Below are positions 32,912 to 42,551 of a stretch of 64,000 nucleotides of DNA, piece after piece; position 1 is the first letter of the stretch, and the number at the start of each line of letters is the position of its first letter. The notes under the pieces are model-generated. The model made no database searches and was not told the DNA's origin. It saw only the letters and a program-made list of their open reading frames with translations. The DNA is from Rhodotorula mucilaginosa (Eukaryota; Basidiomycota; Microbotryomycetes; Sporidiobolales; Sporidiobolaceae): assembly GCA_034406715.1 (NCBI GenBank), contig CP137868.1, positions 868,001 through 932,000 on the forward strand. Direction: 5' to 3'. A program made the position numbers and the translations under genes.

Positions 32912-33523
32912 AACTGCTGGAATCCGATTCCTTTGGCGTAAGGCGTGAATCTCCCTGTACCGGAGCTTGCACTAGCCGCTCCATGACGCGGTTTCTATGC
33001 TCCCGATCGCGTTGTGAAGCGAGGAACAAGACCGAGCGGCTGTGAACGAGTCTGGCAGGCGTCGAGCTTGTCTTGTACGACGCAGTGGAGGCAAACCGCC
33101 GATTCCAGGCGAAATCCGTTGTCTACACGAGTCCCTTTCTCCCCTTATACACGCGCCATACGCTGCCAGCGATGGGAGAGTAGTGCCACGTCGCCACCGC
33201 TGCGGGGGGAGAGCAGTCCGCTGCCGCTTTCGCAGCCTGGCCTTGCGCACGCGGACTGGGAGGCTGGACAACTGGAAGAGCGGGCCAAGATGCAACGGAC
33301 GCGGAGGTAAGCTCTCGGGCTGTACGCGCGATCGCGGACCGTTGAGAGGGAAGCGCTCGGCGTGCGGGGTCGAGCGGGACGATTGCCACATTCCAGTCGG
33401 GGTCGAGCTTTCTCTCGGTGGCAAACGACCGCACGGAGCGCGCGCTGCTTCGCTTCTTGTTCTCCTTCTTGTCACTCGCCAGCCAGCGCCTGCCCTTCCC
33501 CCCCGCTAGCCGCCACCGCAATC
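32912..33523 (+). promoter_or_regulatory. duplicated promoter region of gene B2
   Basis: 612 bases nearly identical to 5517-6139 (minus strand) upstream of gene B1. Conservation includes TTATACACGCGCC near 33146 and a poly-C run just before the ATG. Because both copies keep it, this region probably holds the regulatory sequence of the B genes. Confidence 0.5.
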
Positions 33524-34836
33524 ATGGCTTTCCTTCAATTCATCGCAGCTCTCTTCGCCTCTTCCCGCCCCCGCATCGCCACTCCTCCTCCGGACCAAGT
33601 CACTGAGCAGCGCGCAGACTTGGTGAGTAGGCTGTATGTGGTTCTGAGCGAGTAGAACGCCCGCGCTGACTGTCTTTGCCCGCGGAACAGAAGAACGGCC
33701 GCTTCGACGCCGCCGACCACGACGACGACGAGCTCACCTCGTCTTGCTCGATCGGATGCTTGCTGTGCTCGGAACTCGGCTACAAGCGGCCTATTAAGCA
33801 GTCGAGGGCGCAGGAGGACGTCGCACAATGGGTCAGAGCCTTCACCGCCGAGTTTGCGCCGTCGCTCGCCTCCAAGCCGCTCTCGCACCTCCTCACTCCT
33901 CCGAGGAGGCGGCCGCAGTCCAACCACATCCCTTTCGCTGTCGCCATTGCCGAGCACCAGAAATTCGAGGACAACGAGCCCGCGCCGCCGTCGACCGCCG
34001 CAGCTTCGCCAGCTTGGACGTGGTATTCCTTCCCCCCTTACCCCGAGGGCGACGACGACGTCTCGGACTCGACCACCTCCGCAAACGAAGACTGCATCAC
34101 CCTCGACCCTGTCGACTCCGCCTCGTCCTCCGCGGCAGGTGTCTCTGCCGCGAATCCCTTCGAGCCGCTCTCGCCGCCGCGCCCCTCCCTCTTCGTCGCC
34201 CCGATGACTTCGCCGCAGCCCATCAACCAGACCGCCTCCGACGTCGCGATCGCGGACTGCCAGGAGCCGGAGGTTGATGAGCCCGCGTCGCCGTTGTCGA
34301 CCACTGCGACTTCGCCGGCTTGCAGCTACTTTTCGTTCCCGCCGTACCCCGAGCGCGACGATGACTCGGACTCTTCCACCTTGGCGGACGGCGACTCGCA
34401 ACTCACCGACTCCTCATTCGCACCGTCCACCGCCGGTTCCTTCGGCTCCCCGTCCCTCAAAAAGGTCGCCGCCTCGACGCACTCGCGCCACTCTTCCGAG
34501 TCTGGCTCTTCCGTCGTTTCCTGGTTCCCGCTCTTGTGGCTGCCTCTCAAGAGCCCTTCCAAGGCTCGGACCGTTTACGACCGTACTCAGAACCCCCTCT
34601 CCTCCGTCTACGCTCGCGCCGAACCTTCGACCCTCGTCTCCGCCGTGCGCCCGTGCGCTTGCCCCTCTCGCGTGACGGTCGAGGTCCCGAACTCGGCCTT
34701 TTTCGAGAACACTTACGACTGGCCCATCCGAAACTCTCTTCCGGCATCCTACCTCCGGTTCCCGCTGCGCTGGGATAAGATGGCGTTGGAGGAGCGACGA
34801 GAACCTCGCTACCACGTTATTCCTCTTTTGAACTGA
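33524..34836 (+). CDS. lineage-specific fast-evolving protein B2, 414 aa
   Basis: Two exons: 33524-33622 and 33691-34836, same structure as B1. Exon 1 encodes the same 33 residues with one change (Ser to Ala at residue 12). Exon 2 is mostly unalignable except for short motifs: 'AQEDVAQWVRA' (about residues 73-83), 'YSFPPYPE' (about 145-152) and again 'YFSFPPYPE' (about 246-254), 'SRHSSES' (about 298), 'SVYARAEPSTLV' (about 338-349) and a C-terminal DWPIR...LRWDKMA stretch. It is 94 residues longer than B1, largely through an internal duplication of about 102 residues. No known domain recognised. It converges on TAF13. Confidence 0.8.
33934..34500 (+). repeat. internal tandem duplication in gene B2 (period about 306 bases)
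   Basis: At protein level a unit beginning near residue 115 (AVAIAEHQ, NEPA, STAA, SPA, YSFPPYPE, DDD) recurs near residue 217 (DVAIADCQ, DEPA, STTA, SPA, YFSFPPYPE, DDD). B1 has a single copy of the module. Confidence 0.75.
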
Positions 34837-35095
34837 CGAGGCCCTTGCGCCATGATGTAGCAGTAGTCTGGACTGTAGCTGTTTCGAGTCTTGTATCGAC
34901 GTGATTTATCGTTCCTGCCGCGAGATGCGAAAGAATCTTCTCGCCTGTTCAGTCGTGCTCCCTTTTCTCGTGTCACGTCTGTGCGAGTGGGTGGCGCAGG
35001 AAAGAGAAGCGTTGCAACAACAGTGAGCTAAATACGACAACATGCGTGTACGAGCAGACGGGCGAAGGAAGAGAGAGTGTGAGGAAGCTCAGCTT

Positions 35096-35792
35096 TCAGG
35101 CCTTTTGTTTGCCCTTTGCTTTTGAGGTCGAGCCACCGCCAGGGAGGGCGAGTCCACCGGCCGCCGAGGGGTTCGCAGAAAGCGCAGGTTTCTTCGACGA
35201 TCCGGCACCTGCTCCGCCGACTCCAGCTCCTGTCGCGGCCGCCGCCGCCGACGTGTTCGACCCTGGACCGCCGAGCGTGCCAATCCCCGCTGCGACGTCC
35301 GCCCGTGCCGCTGCGAGATCTTCGTCGTTCGCATAGTCGTTGAACGAGTTGTCGAACCCTCTCCGGGCGCGGGCAATCTCTTCCTGCATGAACAAGAGTT
35401 CGTCGAGTCGGGAGAGTTTCTTGGGATCGTTGCGGAGCGCGAAGCGGAAGTCGTCGACTTTGATCTTGCCGCGGTTGGTCGAGACGCGGTTCGCTTGAAT
35501 GCACTGCAGTATCGTTATCAGCACGGGATCGAAAGGCACAAGGAAGGGAGGGAAAGACTCGCAATGTCGGTGATGTGGTCGATGACGAGTTCCTCCATCA
35601 TGGCGATGGTATCGGGCGCGGGGGTGTCGTCGCCAAAGCCATACATCATCGGTGCCACTGCAAGCGATTACCCTGTCAGTCTCTGTCGAGGGAGAGAGGG
35701 CGAGGCTGGTACTTGCAGTCTTTGGCGAACAAGCCCTTCTTTGTGATTTTACGCTGCGCGACCTGCTTGGTACCGCCTTGCTGGCCCGACAT
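35096..35792 (-). CDS. TAF13: TFIID subunit TAF13, 192 aa
   Basis: TAF13 forms a histone-fold pair with TAF11 in TFIID. Three exons close in phase: 35717-35792, 35563-35657 and 35096-35503. The protein reads 'KKGLFAKDLAPMMYGFGD', the TAF13 signature, then 'TIAMMEELVIDHITDICIQA' as the long helix. It continues with 'NRGKIKVDDFRFALRNDPKK' and 'LSRLDELLFMQEEIARARRG', all in the usual order of the family. A Gly/Ala/Ser-rich tail of about 70 residues makes it longer than the roughly 125-residue human protein. Both introns (35658-35716 and 35504-35562, each 59 bases) begin with GC instead of GT. No GT choice preserves the conserved sequence. Head-to-head with ELP2, 114 bases apart. Confidence 0.93.
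35504..35562 (-). other. GC-AG intron 2 of TAF13
   Basis: Donor GCGAGT after 'HITDI', acceptor CTGCAG before 'CIQANRV', with a GTGCTGAT branch-like site. Unspliced reading hits a stop. A GT donor four bases downstream needs a weak CAAG acceptor and removes conserved residues. Confidence 0.7.
35658..35716 (-). other. GC-AG intron 1 of TAF13
   Basis: Donor GCAAGT after 'LFAKD' plus one base, acceptor TTGCAG. The junction creates the conserved KDL-x-PMMYGFGD. Confidence 0.85.
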
Positions 35793-35906
35793 TGTCAGCT
35801 TTAGGCGTCCGTGTTCGCTCCTGGTCCTTGGCTCTAGTCGAGTGGAAGAGAGAGAGGGAGACGAGCAAGTCTGGACGAGGTTCATCTCTCTCCGTCGACG
35901 GCCAAG

Positions 35907-38900
35907 ATGGCGATGAGTGCTCGAGAGGGACTGAGTGAGCAGGTCCAGCCGCTGTACATATCGGCTGCGTGCTCCCGCTCCAACTCGAGCGCAGCTAGAC
36001 CGCACGACGGCCTCGTCGCATTCGCTTCCGGGCATCTCATCGCTCTCTGGAAATCAGCAGTGCGTACCCCCGACTACAGCCTCCAGGGGACCCAAGCTGG
36101 ACTTGATACGCTAACTGGATGCCATGGCTATCAGAACGAACTGTCGGCAGGCGTGCACAGCACGTTGCCGGGTCACAAGGGCGACGTAACCGCTCTCGAC
36201 TTTGTTCAGGGTTCCGGTAAAAGCCGCTACCTCGTCTCGGGAGACGCGACAGGGGCGGTCAACGTCTGGAAGGAACACGAGGAGCACGTGAGTACCCCTC
36301 CTACTCTCTTCACCTGGACGGGCGCTGATACTCTCCACGCAGTGGTCTCTGCTCGCGACTTTGACCGGACACCAAGGCTCCGTCTCGGCAGTCGTCGGGC
36401 TGCAGCTGTCTGGCGATGACGACTCGACCACCGACGACCTCCTCATCCTCAGCGGCGGATCAGACTCGACCATTCGCGTCTCGCGCGTCACGGACTCATC
36501 GCAAGGTGCGTGATTCCGCATTTTTCTCGCGAGTATCTGCCTGGACGCTGACACAGGCGCAATGACTCTACAGAGTTGAAGCAAACGCTCTCGACGAATG
36601 GAAAAATCCCCCTGGCGTTCGCATTGACCAATCTGCCGAGCTCTCGCGGTGCGCTTTCCAGTTTAACGCTGCACCCATTTCCACTGCTGATGTTTAAAAA
36701 CCGTAACCCGCAGGCCTGCTTCTCGCTGTCGGAGGCACCGAACAGCGCATTCATCTCTACTCCGCTGCCTACACCGATCACTCATACACAGTCCGTCACA
36801 ATTTGATCGCGCGAAAAGCCCGACTCGTCGAGCTGACGGGGATCTTTACCTCGCCGCAGTTTGCGAGATCCCTCTCGCTCGAAGGTCACACAGATTGGGT
36901 GCGATGCCTGTCTTTCACGACGCCGAAACCAGCGAATGATGACAGCAGCTCGTCGGCTTCGACTTCGACCGCGTACGACATCGCTCCCGGCGAGGTGCTC
37001 TTGGCGTCCGGTTCGCAGGACAACTACATCCGCCTTTGGCGCGTCACGAAGCGCGACCTCGCATCCGAACAAGCAGCTCCGCAAGGAGGAGATGCAGACG
37101 ACGCTCCGCTCGACGAGCTCGACGCAGCGCTCGCCGCCGTCGAGGACCAAGCCGAGTTGCGCGTCAAGGCTCACGACTTTACCGTCGACGGCGAGGGTCA
37201 CTTTTCGTGCGCGAGCGAGGCCGTCTTGCTCGGACACGACGCGTGGGTGACGGGGCTCAATTGGGCGCCGGCGGGGTCGTCGCGCCTCGAACTCCTTTCC
37301 GCCTCGGCCGACCGCTCCATGATCCTCTGGACTCCCGTCTCGGCCGGCATGGCCGCCCTCCCCGAATCATCATCGACTCGACCGAGCTCCTCGGTGGCGG
37401 CGTCGCACGCGCACGCGAGTATCTGGACTTCGCAACATCGCTTCGGCGAGTTTACTTCGTCGACCAACCTCGGCTTCTTTGGTGCTTTGTGGGGGCTCGA
37501 GGGCCGCACCGTCCTTGCGAACGGGTGGGGAGGGAGTTGGCATGTGTGGCGGCTGGAGGGCGAGGGAGAGGGGGGAGATATGGAGAGGCAGGAGTGGCGT
37601 CCTCAGGTGGCGACGACGGGGCATCTCGGAGCGGTCAAGCAGGTCGTCTGGGAAGGGAAGGGCGAGTACTTGCTCTCGGCGAGGTGAGCAGCGCAACTCT
37701 CTTGCCTCATGTGCGACCTTCACTGATGGGTCGTGTCGATCGGTGCAGTCAAGACATGTCGGCGCGATTGCACGCGCCGTGGCGGAGAAAGGTGAACGGC
37801 AAGGCCGTCGAAACTTGGCACGGTAGGCCTCGCAATGCCAAGTATTGCTCACACGACTACAAAGTCTGACGACGAACGAGCACGCTTGCAGAACTCGGCC
37901 GACCGCAGATCCACGGCTACCCGCTCGCTTCCGTCGCGTTCACCTCGCCGGAAAAACGGCTCCAGTTCGTCAGTGGCGCGGACGAGAAGATTGTCCGCGT
38001 CTTTGATGCGCCAAAACTCTGGGTTCAGACTCTCAAGACACTCAGCGGAGTCGATGCAGGCGATGCCGTGAGTTCTTCACCTTCCCCTCGCGCGGAAGAA
38101 TAAGGCACTCAACGTAAACTTCTCTCAGGCTTCGCGACCGATGGCGGCAAATATCCCTCCTCTCGGTCTTTCGAATCGAGCCGTTGCCTGTCAGTCCTCG
38201 ACACTATCAATGCTCGCGTTTTTCATCAGCTGACAACCGTCTGCTCAAACAGCACCGGATGAGGCAGCCCAGCTCGCACCCGCCTCGACGGATGTCTTTG
38301 ACGAGATCCTCCCGGTCAATTTCACCGTCTCTGATCATCCGCCGTTCGAGGAGCAGTTGCTCGGCTCGATGCTCTGGCCCGAGGTACGCTTTATAGTCTC
38401 GGTACTCAGCAGAAAGCCCTCTGCTGACCTCTCATTCCTGCAGGTGGACAAGCTCTACGGTCACCCTTTTGAGCTCGTTTCCGTCACTTCGGCTCACTCA
38501 CTACCGATCATCGCTACGGCATGCAAGGCGACCGCTCCCGAGCACGCCCTCATTCGCGTCTACAGCACCGAGACGTGGCAGCCAGTAGGCGTCCCCCTCG
38601 AGGGTCACTCGTTGACGATCACAAAGCTCGCGTTCAGTCCGCCGTCGCTGCAAGACACGGAGGCAGATCGCTGGCTGCTGAGTGTCAGTCGCGACCGGAC
38701 GTGGAATGTCTACGAGCGAGCATCGGCAGACGGCGAGGGTGCGTTTCATGTTCCTTGCAGCAGCTTCGCCCGCGGAACTGACCGTGTCTCCATGTATGCA
38801 GAACCGACGTACCGACGTGCAGCAAACGCAAAGTCGCATGCCCGCATCATCTGGGATGCATGCTGGGGCGGGGACGCTACCTTCTTCGCGACCGCGTCTC

Positions 38901-39439
38901 GAGACAAGACGGTAAGATCTCTGGCCCTCATCATCGCAGGTATGAAGAGAGCTGATGGCGGACCGCTTCTATAGGTGAAAATCTGGTCTGCCGGCGATTG
39001 GCAGTGCCTTGCGACGCTGAGCTTTGCGGAAGCGGCGACTTCGGTCGCCTCGGCGTTGACGCCCGACAAAAGGTACGTTTTGCAAGGCCTTTCCTGTCAG
39101 AACAGACTGCTGATTCTCTTCATGATACAGTCGGCATATCCTCGCAGTCGGGCTCGAGAACGGCGAGATCCATCTCTTCTATGCCATGCTGGGAGAGACG
39201 TCCTCCTGGAAGCCACTTCTGCAGCTCGACTCTCAGTGAGTTCCGCATTGGGTGTTTCGCCTCGCCCTGAGCTGACAAAGAAGTCCCTCCCTCGCAGTCG
39301 GGCGCACGTCCGCAGCGTAACTACTCTCGCATTCTCGCCAAGAGTCACCGATGCCGAGACTTTGCGCCTCGCGAGCGGCTCCGAGGATCACACGGTACGG
39401 ATCTTTGATGTCCCGGTACTAGACGATACGAATCCATAG
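35907..39439 (+). CDS. ELP2: Elongator subunit ELP2, WD40 protein, 878 aa
   Basis: Elp2 is the double beta-propeller scaffold of the Elongator complex that modifies wobble uridines of tRNA. Fifteen exons close in phase, the first 35907-36059 and the last 39298-39439, with the largest at 36860-37683. WD repeats are obvious: 'LPGHKGDVTALDF', 'LTGHQGSVSAVVGL', 'LEGHTDWVRCLSF', 'LASGSQDNYIRLWRV', 'LLGHDAWVTGLNWAP', 'LLSASADRSMILWTP', 'GHLGAVKQVVW', 'FVSGADEKIVRVFDAPK', 'LYGHPFELVSV', 'LEGHSLTITKLAFSP', 'FATASRDKTVKIW', 'LASGSEDHTVRIFDV'. The tract 'YLLSASQDMSARLHAPW' and the FDAPK motif are typical of ELP2. Size fits the family (about 790-830 aa plus insertions). The stop is only 21 bases from the stop of the convergent kinase gene. 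Confidence 0.95.
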
Positions 39440-39460
39440 ATGCAACACCCACCATCTTCG

Positions 39461-42086
39461 CTACACCGAGAGGGACCGGATGAAGGAAGAACCTGGGCCA
39501 GAGACGCGCTCGTTCGGACGACCTCTCGTTGGCTCGGCGCCCCCGAAAATATCGCCCCGCCAGCCGTTTCGCGGATCATACACCGGGTCGCTTGGCTTCT
39601 TGAAAGTCCAGCCCTTGAAAGCGTACTGCTTGCGCACCTCGAGCAGGTGCGGACCTTCGACTGGATGCCGGAGGAGCGCGTCGTGCGCCGTCACCGGAGC
39701 AGGTACGCCTGGCGCAATCTCTGGCGCCGGTAAGGGTTCCGCCGGAATATCGTCGTCGAAGTAGCGAGTGTCCGTCTCGTGAGCGAGTTTTGGCTGGAAC
39801 GGAGGAGTTTGAAGGTGCAAAGAGGACCAGTCGATCCCGCGAAACCAGGCGTGGCGTTTGATCTCTTCCGAGCCATCTTCCGCCATGCTTGCAGGGTCTG
39901 TCGTTGCCCCCATTTGTGGGAGAAGAGGGTGCCGACGACTTGACATCGCCGAGTTGGGTTTGTTCGGCGGGAGAGGGGTGCCAAGACGCTCGGCAGCATC
40001 GCAAAGGAGCGATGCAATGAAGTCTTGCCCCTCACGGGAAACTTTAGGAGAGGATGGGAACCGCAAGTAGCGCGACCAGTTCATGATCTGTGACACAGGT
40101 ATGTCAGATGCAAACTTCGGAGAGCAAACTCGATCGTGTGCCGTACCTTGTGCCGCGTGTCTTGTCGGTTCTTGCTCACAAAGGGCGGGTAGCCGTACAG
40201 CATCTCATAGATGATGACACCCAAACTCCACCAGTCGGCGCGCACATCGTAGCCGGCACCGCGGAGTACTTCGGGTGCCATGTAGTTGTTTGTGCCGACG
40301 ACCGAGAACGCCTTCTTCCGCCGTTGCTGATCACGCCAGGTGAGAATGGACGGTGGCGTGTCTGAGCCTGTCGACCCAAAGTTCGGCTGAGATGGTACTC
40401 CGCGACCCCGCGACGCATCCTCGAGGTCAATCCCGTGCTTGTGAAGGAGTTCCTGGCGCTGTTGGTCAAAGTAGAGCCCGTCGTGATCAAAGCGCAGGTC
40501 GGTCGCCAGGCCAAAGTCGCTGATAGCGAGATGACCTTTCGCGTCAAAGAGCCAATTGTCCGGCTTGATGTCCCGATGGATGGCGCCGAGCGTTTGATGC
40601 GTCTCTTGGATCGCCAGCACCATCTCCGCGGCGTAGAACCTCGCCATCTTTTCCGGAAAGGTGTCGCGCTCGATCAGGAGCGTGAGCAAGTCGCCTCCGG
40701 GCATATAAGACATGACGAGGTAGAGGTGGTCGACGTCCTGAAAGCTGTACGCGAGCTTGACGATCCAACGGGTTGTGGCGGCAGCACTGGCGAGGAGGTC
40801 CCGCTCGGCCCGGAGATGACCCTCCTGACCTTTCCGGAGCATATCCACCTTGCGCATCTGCTTCATGGCGTATAATCTACAGCGACGGTCAGTCTCGGTG
40901 GCGTGCTTGAGAAGGTCAAGCATTCGCCGTCACACTCACTGGCCTTTGCCTCTCTCGCGGACCAGCGATACCACACCGAAGGCGCCATGCCCGATAGTCT
41001 TGAGCTTGACAAAGCTACTCGGCCCGACGCGGTCGCGGACTTCGCGCAGGTATCGAGACTGGCTCTCCAGCCACACCGCCCTGATCCGGCGCCGCTCGCT
41101 TTCCGGGAGGTTGAGTTTTGCCAGTTCACACTCGAAGATTGCGCGACTGCGTTCGCGCGATTGCGGTTGACGAAGAATGGCGTGGTATTTGGTTTCAAAG
41201 AAGATCCTCGCGGCTGCCGCTTTTTCGATGGTCGCCAGAGACGGTTTCGGCAGCGGCTGAGCGCGGGATTCCTTCTCGAGAGAGGCGGTATCTGTAAACC
41301 CCGTCCGATCCGGTACGCGGTTGGCGGAGCGCACAGCGTCTTTGATGGGTTGCGACCAAGACAAGGCTGCGTGACATCGACATTAGTGCCAGTCGCCAGA
41401 AATTGCAAACGGCGGAATTCCCTGCATACTGCCCACTTTGCCTTGAGAATCGAGGTGCCAGCGAGTCAATAACGCGTGAGCTTGCTCGGCGTCCGAGGCA
41501 TGGACGGGATGTCTGCGAGGGTGGCGGTCAAACGTCGGGCTCAAGAAAAAGGATCGAGGCATGCAAGTGCCTACCTGAAATCTCTTGGCCGCCCCACCAT
41601 GTCGGCTGTGACTCTCTTTCGCTGTCGACTGCGTTGATACCCTCCCGTGGGCATGGGAACAGGCGACCGCACGGTCGGAGGAGCCGCGACTGGTTGATCC
41701 GGGACGAGAAAGCGTGAGCCCGTGGCAGCCAGCAGTTGCCAGAACCCGGAGTGCACGACCACGGTCGACGACTGCCCGAAAGGTGTCCGAAAAGGGGGTG
41801 TCAAATGACTAGGCGACGGCGTGTAGGGTGCGGGAGAGGTTCTGCACAAGGCAGGCGGAAGCGGCACGGAGGATTTGCCGGGTTTGTCGCGGATCCAACT
41901 TGGTAAAGGTGCTGCATACTGTTGTCTTGCCGAAAAGGGTATAGCTTCCTTGCGAGAGACACCGTAAGGTGAATTCGGAACGTGCGGACGGCGCCCCGAA
42001 ACGAAGAACGTCGATCCGCTCGTCAAGGGCGAAAATGGGTTTGCCGAGAGCCTGTCATCGAGGAAGCGGTCTTGGGGATCTTGCAT
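39461..42086 (-). CDS. NDR-family AGC protein kinase, about 792 aa
   Basis: Five exons close in phase: 41575-42086, 41430-41512, 40940-41366, 40147-40876 and 39461-40087. A Ser/Pro-rich N-terminus is followed by the NDR N-terminal regulatory helix ('KAAAARIFFETKYHAIL', 'RERSRAIFECELAKLNLPES') that binds Mob-type coactivators. The kinase core has glycine loop 'TIGHGAFGVVSLV', 'LYAMKQMRK', 'IHRDIKPDNWLF', 'ISDFGLATD' and an insert of about 60 residues before the activation segment 'AFSVVGTNNYMAPEVLRG', then 'ADWWSLGVIIYEML'. The C-terminal extension has 'HAWFRGIDW', 'DTRYFDDD' and a hydrophobic-motif-like 'FKGWTFKK'. Likely role in polarity, septation or cell separation with a Mob partner (family knowledge). 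Which NDR branch it belongs to is not decided. A possible unspliced in-frame stretch lies within the last exon. Confidence 0.88.
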
Positions 42087-42551
42087 GTCTGCAGGAGTCC
42101 ACGATAAGCCTGTTGCTCTGAAGCAGTAACGAGATGTGTCCGAGACGATGAGCTGGTGCGCCCGCGCGGTCCGTCGGAATGCAGGCGAGAAGGCTCACTG
42201 TCGAAGAGGGTCAAGATTGAGCAAGCGACAGGGCACTCGGTGTCCTGTAAGCAGAAGCAACAAGGCAGAGGAAGACAGGTGAAGAGAAGAAGAAGCAGAC
42301 GCAATGCAACAAGACGATGCGGTGCTGGCGGGCGCGGTGCGTGCAGGACAATCGGAGGAGCGTGCGCTCCTCGCTTGTGCCCCAGCATTCTACACGCGAC
42401 GTGGAGAAAAGAGTGCGCGTTAGAGCCAAGGAGAAAAGGTCACTCTGTAGATGCGTTCTCTCGAGCAAGCTGGGATACAAAGAAAAAGCGTTTTTCTTTC
42501 ATCCATCACCTCTCCGCCACCTTTACAAGCCAAGCAATTTCCCCTGCGTCC
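42087..42551. other. intergenic region Dicer 3' end / kinase promoter
   Basis: 465 bases between two minus-strand genes. Holds the kinase promoter and the Dicer 3' end. Purine-rich stretch (plus strand) around 42255-42300. Nothing else recognised. Confidence 0.5.

Larger units (their letters stand above)
32018..34914 (+). repeat. inverted segmental duplication, copy 2 (apparent derived copy)
   Basis: Matches 4401-7030 in opposite orientation. It begins inside hydrolase exon 3, around the shared Ser-Pro-Asp-Leu codons, and ends at GATTTATCGTTC (34903-34914). The 3' flank of B (about 68 bases ending there) differs from copy 1 at only three positions by eye. B exon 1 (99 bases) differs at one position. 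The 68-base B intron differs at about nine. The hydrolase 3' part and intergenic region are nearly identical apart from a short patch near 32955-32985. Confidence 0.9.
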
